This document shows positions 22,741-33,784 of a DNA stretch of 64,000 nt, piece by piece. A program made the position numbers and the translations under genes. Position 1 is the first letter of the stretch. Each line of letters begins with the position of its first letter. This DNA is from Amphirosellinia nigrospora (taxonomy: Eukaryota; Ascomycota; Sordariomycetes; Xylariales; Xylariaceae). The DNA is taken from NCBI GenBank assembly GCA_004123355.1, contig SCHM01000004.1, forward strand, positions 620,001 through 684,000, in the 5' to 3' direction. Under the pieces are notes generated by a model. The model was not told where the DNA came from. It searched no databases and worked only from the letters and a program-made list of their open reading frames with translations.

Positions 22741-25700
22741 ATGGCAACCGCCGAAGCCGCTGAAACTCGGCCTAATGAGCCACAAAGGAGTCGTGGTCAC
22801 CGGGCTCGTGGCGGTCGGCCCTCAAGAGGGCGGGGCCGGGGAGGCCGGGTAACCACCAAGGGAATCACCCGGCCGCCGAGGGGAGTAATGAGCAACAAAG
22901 GACGGCCGCGCCAACATCAGTACCTACCACAGACCAGTCTGCATCCCGAGGTACACGAGATGGGCGTGCGTCACGTGGGAGGGCCGGGGTGGCCAGGGGT
23001 TCAAGAAGGGAACGACCCGTCATTGGCGGTGGACAGAGAACGACTATTGCAACAAGCAGGGCGTTCGGTGGTCGCCTTACGGTGGAAACAGGACCAGAAG
23101 ACCAGAATAATGAATCCTCTGCATCTCTGAACGCCAGCGCGTCGACTTTCGTACCTGGTCAACCGTTCGTACGGACAAGGTAAATACAGCCTTGCCCAGT
23201 GGTATGTTTCAATAGAAGGCTAATATGAGCCTTAGCATGAAAGCAGCAAACGTTATTTCTCCAAGCCCGCTCGTCGGGCATCTAAATCTAGTGCTCCTGA
23301 TCTTCCGACGAGGATCCACGAAGACATCAGCAATGGAGAATACGAATGTGTCATCTGTACTAATGAAGTCCTCCGAAACTCACGTATCTGGTCCTGTTCA
23401 ATCTGCTGGACCGCCACTCACATGTCTTGCGTCAAGAAGTGGTTCACGAATAGGATCAAACCACCAGAGCAAGAGCAACAACAGCCACAACAGCAGGTAT
23501 GGAGGTGCCCTGGTTGTAACTCGACTATGAACGACGAACCCGGGGTCTATCATTGTTGGTGTGGCAAAGATATTAACCCGAAACCAGTAGCAAGCTTGCC
23601 TCCTCACAGTTGCGGCCAGACTTGCTCTAAGCCGAGGGGACATGTCCTCACCCGTGTCCATTGCAATGCCACGCAGGGCCATGTCCGCCATGCCTCTTAA
23701 TGGCCCCAGTCAGCCATGTTTTTGCGGGAAAAACGTATCAACTAAACGGTGTAGCGAAACCGATTATGCTAAGGGTTGGAGTTGCCGCGAGCCGTGCGGA
23801 GATCTCCTTGCTTGCGGGGAACATGAGTGTCAAAAGGAATGCCACTCTGGTCTCTGTGGTAGCTGTGAGGTTCCTGTCGCATCTCGCTGCTATTGTGGGA
23901 AAGAATCTAAAGATATACCTTGTGATACACTCGGAGAGAAATTAGAATCATATAATTATGACCGGACGCGAACAGAAGAAAAGGAACCTGAACATGGAGG
24001 CGGCGAATCAGGAGCGTGGTTTGTTGGCTCTTTCGGGTGTGATCATCCCTGTGGCAGATCATTTGACTGCGGCAATCACAGCTGCGAGAGAGAATGTCAT
24101 CCACAAGATGAGGATGAAGCTCATTGCCCATTCTCTCCCGATGTTATCACACATTGCCCCTGCGCAAGACATCGATCGATGATATTACGGCACCCCGGAA
24201 GTCTTGTCTGGACCCCGTTCCTAACTGCGACAAGGTCTGTAACAAGGTCTTGGACTGCGGGCATCTTTGCCAGGATAACTGCCATACTGGGCCGTGCTCG
24301 CAATGCGACCAAGAAATAGAGCTTGATTGCCGTTGTGCTCGCACCAAGACAAGTGTGATATGCCACGAAAGAGACCTCCATAGTCCGCTATGCGAGAAGG
24401 TCTGCCGGGTTCAGCTCAATTGTGGGCGACATGAGCACGGTGCACGCTGCTGTCCGGCAGAGAAACGAGCAATTGAGCGAGTAATACTAAAACGAAGGAA
24501 TCGAAATACGACTGTCCTGAATGAAGAGTTCGAGGCAGAACATATTTGCATCCGAGCGTGTGGTAGAGAGCTGAAATGTGGAAGGCATCGTTGTCAGCAG
24601 ATGTGTCATCGAGGTCCCTGCCCCTCGTGCCTAGAAGCTGTTTTCGAGGAGATTAGCTGCAACTGCGGCAGGACTGTCTTGCAGCCACCTCAACCTTGTG
24701 GGACTAGAGCTCCAGAATGTCGGTTTGACTGTACGCGGCCTCGGCCTTGTGGACACCCTCAGGTAAGTTGAGGTATTAGTCGATGGTCATGTGTATGGGC
24801 ATCGGCATCTTTTCAGAGGATCCTGAGATATATTGACATTGTAAATAGGTCGCTCATAACTGTCACCCGATGAAGTGGCGTGCCCTAAATGTCCATTCTT
24901 AGTCGAGAAAGGATGTATTTGTGGCAAGAAAACTCTCAAAAACCAACCTTGTTGGTTCGAAGAGCCGAGATGCGGTCTACCGTGCGGCAAAAAGCTTAAA
25001 TGCGGGTACGTCGTTTTTTTTACTTCGTCTAAAGATATTATACTAAGAGGATATTAGAACTCACTCCTGTAATAAACTCTGTCATCGGTCGGGTGATTGC
25101 GAAGACCAAGGCATCTCAGGTTCTCATTGCCAACAACCATGTGGCAAGACACGTAGCTGTGGCCATCTCGATATAGAGCGATGCCATGCCCCCTATCGTA
25201 AGTCGAGACGGAACTAGCATGCCGAATATAACTAACAGCATTTATCAGCATGCAAGGAGGATAAACCTTGCCAAGCCAAAACATTTGTAACCTGCGAATG
25301 CCAACACAGAAAGCAGGAGGTTAAATGCTTAGCAACTAAGGCTCAGCCATCGCCTCAGCGTCCGTTATTAAAATGTGACGATGAGTGTCTCCGTTTACAA
25401 CGAAATGCCCGGTTGGCTAGTGCTCTCAATATTGATCCCCAGACGCATACAGATGACCACGTGCCTTATTCGGACACCACCTTGAAGCTTTATCGAGAGA
25501 ACCCGCAATGGGCGCATGTCTATGAGCGAGAGTTTCGTGTGTTTGCAGGAGATCGGACTGAGAAACGGTTTAGATTCAAGCCTATGAAGTCAAATCAGCG
25601 CGCCTTCCTTCATTCCCTCGCCGAAGATTTCGGCTTTGATAGTGAAAGCAGCGACCCGGAACCACATCGTCACGTTTGTCTATTTAAGACGCCACGCTTT

Positions 25701-26314
25701 GTGTCTGCTCCGTTGAAGACACTGGCCCAGTGCGCTAAAATTCGCGCAAGTCAGGATCCGTCGACGCAGCAGTCAACGATAGCTAACGATGCCACCACCA
25801 TCCCTTACAACGCACTACTGTTGACAAATCCTCAATTTGGCCTGACTATCGAAGAACTGGATGCTGCTCTTAAAAGAGAGTACGCGGCTCATCCCACCGT
25901 GACGTTCCACACGAGCTTTTTGCCATCCGAAGAGGTCGTGATCAGAGGATCAGGAACCTGGACCTCCCAAACCCTCGAAGCTTCACTGACTGCTCTGAAG
26001 TTAACTTTACAGCCAACAGTGAGACGTCTCAAACTCGCAGAGAACGTATTCTTATGTTCAGTCGATGATTCATTAAACGTCCTACGACGAGAAGCAAGCC
26101 GAACGCAAGCCGAGGGCGGATGGAGTGCTGTGGTTGGCAGAACCACTGCTCGGCCTAAACCTACCGGTTCCTCGGCTTCTCTGCAACTATGCCCCTTCGC
26201 AGCAAATTTGTCGCGCTCAAGAGGGAGCCCAAAAAGAAGGCCGAGGAGGAACCGGTAGAAGAGGATTGGGAGGCGGCTGCGGAGAAGTTGGTCGATACCC
26301 CCGAGGCTAACTGA
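22741..26314 (+). CDS. FAP1: NF-X1-type zinc finger and R3H protein (FAP1 family)
   Basis: Homologue of yeast Fap1/human NFX1, a RING/NF-X1-finger protein that binds FKBP12 in yeast. Exons: 22741-23179, about 23247-24762 (acceptor could be 23244), 24849-25005, 25058-25197, 25249-26314. Order: Arg/Gly-rich N-terminus, RING-like finger (YECVICTNE...WSCSIC...HMSC...WRCPGC), then a row of NF-X1 fingers (CHAGPCPPC, CHSGLCGSC, CHTGPCSQC, CHRGPCPSC) and an R3H domain around EREFRVFAGD. The C-terminus ends PVEEDWEAAAEKLVDTPEAN. Frames slip six times (near 22848, 23638, 23695, 24164, 24867 and 26170-26182), all by one missing base. With these all five exons close in phase to 1,107 residues. The last slip puts the conserved tail out of frame. 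Confidence 0.86.
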
Positions 26315-27535
26315 TTTGGCGGAGATGCCATGCTCAGTTACGATCTAAACTTTTGGTTGCGGTGGAAAACGTTATCGTCACTTAGAGAATATCTCGAGGA
26401 GCCACTTCATCTGTACGAGCAGACCCCTTGTCTGGGCGTTAATTTTCCTTGACTGATGGCTATTGTGTTGGAGTTGATAAGATGACTGTAAATATCCACG
26501 CAATTGATCCAACACCCTCTGGAATTAGTAAATACTAGAATATCTCGTATATAGATTGAGCAATTGACGTTGGTAAAAGCTTCAAGAGCGAAACATTATA
26601 TAGTATTCAGATTCAAGACGCCAAATAGTGCTCAAGTTGTGAGTTGCGTTAATGTACTTGAGGTTGCTAACCTAATTGCCCAGTTTCAAATGTGAAAACC
26701 ACGAAAACCAAATCAATCATATCAATGCGTGCAAGCTATCATTATTTTTCTCAATATTAGGTAGTTGTTAAAATTGATGTGGTAAGTACGTGAGACTTAG
26801 AAATCGAGTTCAGTATTTGAGCAAAAAACACGAGGCGGCATGCCCGAGGTGCGCCCTTCCAGGCTCTATATTTCATAACATTACATTGAATCATGTTGGC
26901 AACAAACCAGGGAAGGAGATCGGGAACATCCATTCAACTAAGTCATATTAAGGCATGTTTAACTTGGATTATTAGATATGGCTACATCTCTTCGACGTAT
27001 TATACTACTTGACCGTCAAACCTTGGGCCATTTGCCCTGTACATTAACATATGCTCACTTGTGCTTCCCGAAATTACCACTTAAGCTGATAATCATGTCG
27101 TCCACGTTCTTCGGACCGCCGCCACACCACCGGATAGCTTTCATATTTCCTTTCGCGCTTCAACCCATTCGAGACAGCAGTATTAGCTTTATCGACGTCA
27201 TATTTCCTCTTAGTAGGAGACATATATGGATAATATGATATGCTCTGGCTGCCGGGGCAACTGCTTGGAGTCGTAGATAGTATCTGGTAACCTTGAAGAA
27301 GCTAGTTGGCCGAAATGCCTCTTATGGTTTCTAAGAGGAAAAGCCACATAGGGTTGGACAGTCCGAATGCGCACTGATAGATGAGTGACGTTCACTTGCA
27401 ACTATTAAGCTTAGACCGCCGTGGGTTGCAAGAGAGGCATGGGAGCTGTGGAGCGTGGGAATGCGCCGCAAAAATCATGCTCAACCTCGATGCTCTCAAT
27501 GACTTAACTATTTTGTTCTCAAAGACCGCTCAGGA
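26315..27535. other. Convergent AT-rich spacer between FAP1 and TGS1
   Basis: About 1.2 kb, AT-rich, between two 3' ends. Short open frames only; nothing recognised. Confidence 0.4.
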
Positions 27536-28454
27536 TCATGACATGGGCTGATCAGCTACCTCGCCAACCGGCCCCGTAGCAGCCGCGGGAATATATGCGA
27601 CCATTGCCTTACTGGCGCCCTGGACGCAGTACTGGACAACATCGATCTTGACGCCATCGGGTACTAACTTAGCGATCTGCCGTAGGTCGCTAGTACGGGG
27701 TAGGTAGAGCGCGTGGTCTATGGCCTTGTAAGCGTCGTGTAGCGTGACCAGATTATACGGCTCCATCGTGCTTAGATCAAATATTTCATCAGTGCTATAA
27801 CCAGGGCCGCCCCACGGCGGCGATGCAAAGATGGTCGTCGTGGCGACATCGACACGTAGGCTTTCCTCTAACTCATCGGGGATTCGACCAGAAGCTCGAG
27901 GAACTTGAAGCTATCGCCCAGGACCCAGGTGATCTTATCAGCAACACCGTAGATGGCAGCGTTGTGCTGCGCACAGGCTAGCGTCGAGGGGTCTAGTTCG
28001 ATGGCTATCACCTTGTCGAAGCGTGGCGTGACTTCATCCTCCTCCACAGCCATGGCCAAGCTTATGGCGTTTCCTCCAACCCCGCCGAACGTATCTATGA
28101 CTGTGCGTTTCTCTGGGCGTATGAAGCCAACAAAGTCATAGACTAGATGTCTAAGATGAGTCAGCGCGAGGATGATGATTAGGTTGGGTAGCGTAGACTT
28201 ACATGGCGACTGGCTCTGGGGTCACGCCGTACCACGCTTCCTCAGTCATATGGATGCCACTATCATAGTACGGGAAAATAGTATACCGCTGTTGCCAGTA
28301 TCTGTCAATGAATTGGATTAGCTACTCTGAAAATGCAACGAAATGAGTTGAGTATCGCTTTGATTTCTTACTTTTGTAAGTCCCATGGTACCTCACTTAA
28401 CTGAGTCCAATGATGGCACTTATCAGTCAAGGGGAGGTTCTTGACGCTCCTCAT
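27536..28454 (-). CDS. TGS1: Trimethylguanosine synthase (cap hypermethylase)
   Basis: SAM-dependent methyltransferase that converts the m7G cap of snRNAs and snoRNAs to trimethylguanosine, acting in the nucleus/nucleolus. Exons 28454-28372, 28301-28203 and 28150-27536; introns of 70 and 51 nt. N-terminal signature YWQQRYTIFPYYDSGIHMTEE and WYGVTPEPVA, SAM motif I VIDTFGGVGGNAISLA, motif II KVIAIELDPSTL, and the catalytic SPPWGGPGY that stacks the guanine. One frame slip lies in the CCC run at about 27878-27881 (LELLVESP before, DELEESLRVDVATT after). With one base added the protein is 265 residues, the size of a fungal TGS1 core. Divergent from the GRASP gene (385 bp between starts). Confidence 0.88.
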
Positions 28455-28839
28455 TTTGATGAAGAAAGGTGTTCACTTCACTTTAGTATGAATGTGAAAA
28501 AATGATCAAATGAGTAGCTTGGGACGGATGAAAGTAAAAGCCGCGTTTATAGTCTTCGTTGATAAAAGTTAATACAAGAACTTGGAAGGTTGATTGCCTA
28601 TGGCATACTGCATAATAGCTGCAGTGGATTTTTAGTACATCGAGCTGGGATGGATCCACTACACGGTCCCTGCAGGCAGGAACTATGGATGGAAGCTTGG
28701 ACCTCTGCGCATGTAAGTAAAGTGACCACTTGTCTTGCTCCGAATGACTTCATTGCACAACACACGACCAAACCCGAACCAAAATATACTCCACATGCTT
28801 CTCTGACACTACATACCGAAACAAGTCACACACGACACC
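28455..28839. promoter_or_regulatory. Shared divergent promoter TGS1 / GRH1
   Basis: 385 bp between two divergent ATGs. It must hold both promoters. No specific factor site is claimed. Confidence 0.5.
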
Positions 28840-30117
28840 ATGTTTAACGCGCTCAATCGCTATCTCTCGCGACTCGACGGCGACTCGCGACCGCAGCAAA
28901 GGGAAGGCCCAGGATATGGATTCCAAGTGCTGCGCAACACAAACCTAGAGCTGGGCGTGGAGCCATGGTTCGACTTCGTGGTCGGCATCAATGGGCGCAT
29001 GATTGTACGGAACCCAAACCAATCCTCTCCGCGAACGTAATCAGAAGAACCTTCCATCCTAACGAGGAAAGTGAGATAGGATAACCCAGACCCGCGACTC
29101 TTCGCGCAAGAAGTGCGGAATTGCGCCGGCGGCACCGTGGCGCTTGGATTATGGAGCGCAAAGGTAATAATAATAACAATACCCCGAGGCTGGCGGAATG
29201 GAACCGTCGTGGAGAACAAGAGAACTAACAACGGCTTGCCTTCCTCGCAGGGCCAACGCATACGAGTCCTACACATCCCGTGCCACCACGACGGGATCTC
29301 TGGGCCTCTCGCTACAGTGGGCACCGCTCTCGCTCGCCTCCACCATCTGGCACGTGCTGGACGTGCCCGCGAACTCGCCGGCGGACGCGGCCGGGCTGCC
29401 GTACAGCGACTACATCCTGGGGACGCCGGACGGGATCCTGCACGGCGAGGGCGGGCTGGGCGAGCTCGTCGACGACTACATCGGGCGGCCGCTGCGCCTG
29501 TGGGTCTACAACAACGAGTACAACGTCACGCGGGAGCTCGAGATCGTGCCGTCGCGCGAGTGGGGCGGCGAGGGCGCCCTGGGCTGCGTGCTGGGGTTCG
29601 GCGCGCTGCATCGCCTGCCCCGCCCCTGGACGAGCCCGTCTCGGCGCCCGGCGAGACCATGTTCGATGGCGGGGATGCGGGCCAGGGCCAGGGCCATGGC
29701 GCTGGTGGCGAGCAGTTTACGACGTTGGCGCCGCCGCCCAGCGATGCCTCTGGTTTCTTGCCTTCGGCTGGTCATGCGTTCGCACCCGCTGTGGGCGAAG
29801 AGGCGCAAGGCGCTGGATTTCTCGTACCCGCGCAGCTGGTGAGTCCGCCGCCTCCTCCTGCGGGGGGCACTAGTGCGCCGCCACGGGGCAAGAAGAAAGA
29901 CAGACATGTGCACGGCCATACTCCGAATAGGCTCATGGATGATTACCTAGCGGAGGAGGAGAAGAAGAGCAGGGCATTGGATGGTAACATTTCAGCGAGC
30001 AAGACGCCGCCGCCTCCGCCGCCGAAAGCGGGCGGCGGGCCACCAAAGGGCTCAGGGCCACCCCCTCCAAAGGCGGAAGCAGCACCTGCTGAGGATGAGG
30101 ATGAGGATGCAGATTAG
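28840..30117 (+). CDS. GRH1: GRASP55/65-type Golgi protein
   Basis: Golgi reassembly stacking protein family (yeast Grh1), a peripheral Golgi/ER-exit-site tether with two PDZ-like GRASP domains, also tied to unconventional secretion. Exons 28840-29004, 29080-29163, 29251-30117. GRASP domain 1 covers GPGYGFQVLR...FDFVVGINGRMI-DNPDPRLFAQEV; domain 2 covers SLGLSLQWAPLS, IWHVLDVPANSPA, YNNEYNVTRELE and WGGEGALGC. A Pro/Gly-rich tail follows (SPPPPPAGG, KTPPPPPPKAGG) with an acidic end. The N-terminus MFNALNRYL lacks the Gly2 myristoylation site of animal GRASPs and looks like the acetylated amphipathic helix of Grh1. Frame slips: two bases missing in all near 29277-29285, and one in the C run at 29618-29625. 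Corrected length 372 residues. Confidence 0.88.
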
Positions 30118-30409
30118 GTGGATGTTATATGTAGAATTGGAGTTAGGCATGTCACTGTGTTAGATATCCTCCATTTGCAAGACATGATACCCATGAGATG
30201 GGTTTGGGAAATAGAACAAAAGCATTTCCAACGAGGGCTATCGTGTCTCATTGTGATTCTGGAAAGCATCGCTTTCTTTACTGTACATCTATGTCGAGAA
30301 TGCGTCTCAACTTATGAACGTATTTTGGGGTCCTTTTTCCTTTCCCAATTCACGTCCCATTTGTACATGCGCATCCATCCCTTTTACGCCGTTGTTCTTG
30401 TTGCAATGC

Positions 30410-31166
30410 TTAGTTTATGAAGTTAATACAGAAGAAGTGCAGGATTAGGCTTCCGACCGCGAAGTCTGCAAATGCTCTGTGCAAAAGAAACGAATGGTCA
30501 GCGGGGCATCTTTTAGTATAAGGTCGAACGCATAGGACTAACCTCTCTGGCGACACGGATGGGAACTCGGATTTATTGGCTTCGGTGGTCTGGATGCGCA
30601 AGGACGCTTTTCTCGTGTTAGCGAAACGTCTTTTTTTCCTTTGTACATCTCGAACAATCTATCGTGCTCGAAACTCCCCATAGAATAACGGAGGTTGAGC
30701 ATTGGGGTCATATACCTGTGAGAACGAACTGTCCAACAGTAGCACTGAAGCCCGAGAGGAAAGCGTTGAAGGGCTACAAATCCACCATTCGTTAGCACAT
30801 TCCAGCAGCCGTGATATGCATGCGACTAATTCCTTATACGGAGTTTGCGGTGTCCCTTCATGTCTAGATCTTGAGGGTAGGGGAGCTGGGGAAGACGAGG
30901 GCGTACGTAATTTCCGGCCAAGACGCAGTACGCGAATTGTAGGCCGCCGACAATGACGAGGAAGGCCATGAAGGCATCGATGAGCTTAGTTCGCTGCGGC
31001 GTCGTCTTGTGTAGTGCTGCACGATGTTGAGGGCGACCTTGTCGAGCTGGCTAGAGGAGCTGCTGCTGCTGCTGCCGCTGCCGGTGGTGGTGGTAGTCGT
31101 GGATGTGGCGCTCGTGGTAGTAGCCGGGCCAGTGGCCGTCGCCGTCGCGGGCTTCTTAGGGGCCAT
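30410..31166 (-). CDS. OST2: Oligosaccharyltransferase subunit OST2/DAD1
   Basis: Small ER membrane subunit of oligosaccharyltransferase (DAD1), needed for N-glycosylation. Exons 31166-30907, 30773-30716, 30606-30543, 30476-30410, separated by introns of 133, 109 and 66 nt. A Thr/Ser-rich N-terminus (MAPKKPATATATG) precedes the conserved part: RTKLIDAFMAFLVIVGGLQF, AYCVLAGNYPFNAFLSGF, VGQFVLTASLRIQ, then the family tail EFPSVSPERAFADF and LILHFFCINFIN. One frame slip near 31006-31009 (QHYT before, TTPQRTKLID after). With one base added all phases close to 149 residues, the family size plus the Thr/Ser extension. Convergent with GRH1, divergent from the TMEM14 gene. Confidence 0.9.
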
Positions 31167-31681
31167 CGTGAAGGCGGGAAGGCAGTAGCAGTTGTCAACG
31201 TCCGGTCGCAAGAAGCAAATCACTCGAGGGCGATCGCAACAAGTGCTGTTTTAGAATGGTGTGGATTGTGAATTGGGTTTGGACGGTCGAGTGTTTGCTT
31301 GGCTTGCACAGTTACAGGTAGGTAGAGATACCTACTTACTTACACACTTAGGTGTGAAAGGGACACGAAAGCTAGAATCCCGATTTAGAGTGAATGGCGA
31401 ATCAGAACCCAGGAAACCCCGGACTTGCATTATCGATATGTGGCGTGTTGGGCAGAGCTTCAGCCACACTTCTCCACGATTTCCTCTGTCGGCGTCATTG
31501 GGGAGCTCCGCACATACTGTAATGTACCTAGTATGCGACTCCGAGCCTTCCTTACACTGTTCGCTTCAATGTTTTCAAAGTAGAAGTAACCTGGTCAATT
31601 GTCGCAACTCTTAAGCATATATAACAATCATCTATCCCAATCTTCCTGTCTCAACTAAGACCAAACCAATCGCATATTAAG
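31167..31681. promoter_or_regulatory. Shared divergent promoter OST2 / TMEM14
   Basis: 515 bp between divergent starts. It contains the TAGGTA/TACCTA cluster ACAGGTAGGTAGAG...TACCTACTTACT at 31314-31350. Confidence 0.5.
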
Positions 31682-32128
31682 ATGGTAAGCAAGCACGTAT
31701 TTATCGTTCTACTATAGTATACAAGAGCTAAACCCTCATCCATTTCGGCCAGTCTTTGGAGAACATCGCCTACGTGCTCGGGGCCTTAACGGCGGGTGGC
31801 GGTACGATGGGCTATGTTCGGACTGGCTCTGTACCTTCGATTGCCGCGGGGGTAACTGTTGGTCTCTTATGTAGGTGCTACAGAGAGAGAATTGATTGAT
31901 TGGATGCGGAGTGGGTGCTGATGTCAATCTCCAGATGGCCTCGGAGGTTATCGCCTACAATCGCGCCAACCCTATGGGGTCGAACTTGCTCTGCTCGCGT
32001 CGGTCGTCCTCGGCGGCTCCTCGATCCCCCGAGCTATCCGGCTTCGCAAGCCAGTCCCGACCGTCCTTAGTCTGATCTCTGCGTTCGGCCTCTACACGTT
32101 TGGTAACGCCTTCCGAAAGACGTTGTAA
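31682..32128 (+). CDS. TMEM14 family small mitochondrial membrane protein
   Basis: Member of the TMEM14 (UPF0136) family; animal TMEM14C moves porphyrin precursors in mitochondria and the yeast relative Tmh11 is mitochondrial. Exons 31682-31684, 31753-31870, 31935-32128; 104 residues. The first coding exon is only the ATG, directly followed by the donor GTAAGC. The remainder reads SLENIAYVLGALTAGGGTMG, YVRTGSVPSIAAGVTVGLLY, LALLASVVLGGSSIPRAIRL and TVLSLISAFGLYTFGNAF, giving the family's glycine-rich hydrophobic helices. No frame slip. Substrate in fungi is unknown. Confidence 0.85.
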
Positions 32129-32425
32129 AGGAGGAAGAGCTGGAACCGTGTGTATGATCAAGCGCCCATTTTGTTGGACATGGAACCATGTGATTAGTTG
32201 GTAGAGCAGTCGAGACGAGGCGATGAAGCAGAAGAGAGATGTCGTGCGACCCATTGTAAAATATCGTTACTCGTGATCTTCATGCGAATAAAGGCCGTGT
32301 CCCATAACCACTCTAAAGCCCCTTGTTATCCCTGGCCCGGCGCATGCATAACATCCGTTACGCATCGTATAACCACGTTAGAACAATCGGCTTAATCTGC
32401 TGTCAGGCGCGCGTAATATGGTGGC

Positions 32426-32743
32426 TTATGAGTTCTCGTCTATGTCGGCCCAGGCTTTTTTGACCTTCTCGTGCTTGGCCTTGGAGAGTTCCCGGTTCGC
32501 CGCTGTGCGCTTGACTCGCTCGGCTCGTAGACACAAGATGACCTGGCGTTTCGCATCATTGCACATGCCCATTGATTTCCATAGGAAGCCCCGATCGTGA
32601 CATTCTTCCAACGCAGTCATGATTTCTTCGCATGCTGCACGATACGCCGAAGTTAGTGTGCGATGAATTGGACTGGCGCTTCATTGTTTACACGTGGGGA
32701 TTGACATACCTATATTATCTTTTGTATGTAGATGGGGGTGCAT
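32426..32743 (-). CDS. CMC2: Twin CX9C protein CMC2 (COX assembly)
   Basis: Intermembrane-space protein needed for cytochrome c oxidase assembly. Exon 1 32743-32710 (MHPHLHTKDNI, 34 nt), intron 32709-32635, exon 2 32634-32426; 80 residues. The two CX9C motifs are visible: CEEIMTALEEC and CNDAKRQVILC, followed by LRAERVKRTAANRE and the conserved C-terminal VKKAWADIDENS. The start fits the family N-terminus MHPxLHTxD. Frame is clean. It is divergent from prefoldin-2 (317 bp between starts) and convergent with TMEM14. Confidence 0.9.
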
Positions 32744-33060
32744 ATTGAATTATTAGATCCTTGGTCACGGCAAAGAAGTGTCGCTGGCAATGTCGAATGT
32801 TTTCGAGGACAGAATTAAAGCAAGGGTCCAAACCTTGGCCGTAGTGCTCCCGCCTCTTTCTTTGGTCAGCTAAAAAGCATGGGCCACATTTCGCCTCCAC
32901 ATCTCCCCTCCAGTCAACTCCAGTTAGTTAGAGTTAGGGCCCGCCATTGCTTCAAAGGCTATCTTCAGCGTAGTTCATTCATAACAAATCTTGACGTATT
33001 TCCATCCTCTTCATTTCCACGCCTAAATAAGCCGCTGCTCTTATTTCCACGTAGGTGGTC
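32744..33060. promoter_or_regulatory. Shared divergent promoter CMC2 / prefoldin-2
   Basis: 317 bp between divergent ATGs, the most compact divergent promoter in the window. No particular site is claimed. Confidence 0.5.
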
Positions 33061-33784
33061 ATGGCGTCAAAGACAATCCCTGCTAAGAAGCAGCAAGGTG
33101 AGTGGGAAAGTCTAGATCATTAAGTGAGCCCCCGTGCTAATCAAGTTTCAGAACTGCAAGCAACGTATTCGAATTATAAGAATACGCTGCAACAGCTTGC
33201 CCAAAAGATCGGTGACGTCGAGCAGGAGTCCGAAGAGCATAAGTTAGTGACGTCCCACAAAGCTACTTCTCGTTCCTTGCACCACCTAGCCGGTTAGGCT
33301 TGGGCTATATCCCTTGCTCCCTAGGCTTCAACTATTCCAAGCTTTTCGGTCCAAGCGTGGAGCCGATGGATATCATGAACCTCACCGCCTCACTTTGCTG
33401 GGCTCACCGCCTCCCTACGCCATGTTTAATCTGCTTACGTTACAATATCTAGGCTCGTACTCGAGACGTTGGAACCCTTGCCCGAGGACCGCAAGTGTTT
33501 TCGCATGATCAACGGCGTACTTGTGGAGAGGACCGTCAAAGACGTTGTTCCCGCTCTAAAGACGAACGCCGAGGGTTTAAAGAAAGTCCTCGATGACCTA
33601 GTTAACCAGTACAAGACGAGACAGGACGATCTCGAAAAGTGGAAGGTGGGTTGCTTAGTTTTGTCCCTCCCCAACTCGGACTTCAATTTCCTCGGTCCAT
33701 GTTACCACCCCTGAAATGCGGGACCATCGGACTAAGATGGTGTCTTCACAGAAAAAGAACAACATCCAGGTTGTCCAATCCTGA
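33061..33784 (+). CDS. GIM4: Prefoldin subunit 2
   Basis: Beta-type subunit of prefoldin, the hexameric cochaperone that passes unfolded actin and tubulin to CCT in the cytosol. Exons 33061-33097, 33152-33242, 33453-33645, 33752-33784; 117 residues, normal for the subunit. The first helix is LQATYSNYKNTLQQLAQKIG...EQESEEHKLVLETLEPL, the beta-hairpin CFRMINGVLVERTVKDVVPAL, the second helix GLKKVLDDLVNQYKTRQDDL, ending KKKNNIQVVQS. Intron 2 (210 nt) is longer than its neighbours. No frame slip. Confidence 0.92.

Noticed and set aside
29280-29873. 197-codon Arg/Cys-rich frame
   Set aside because: Shadow of the GRASP coding region in GC-rich DNA.
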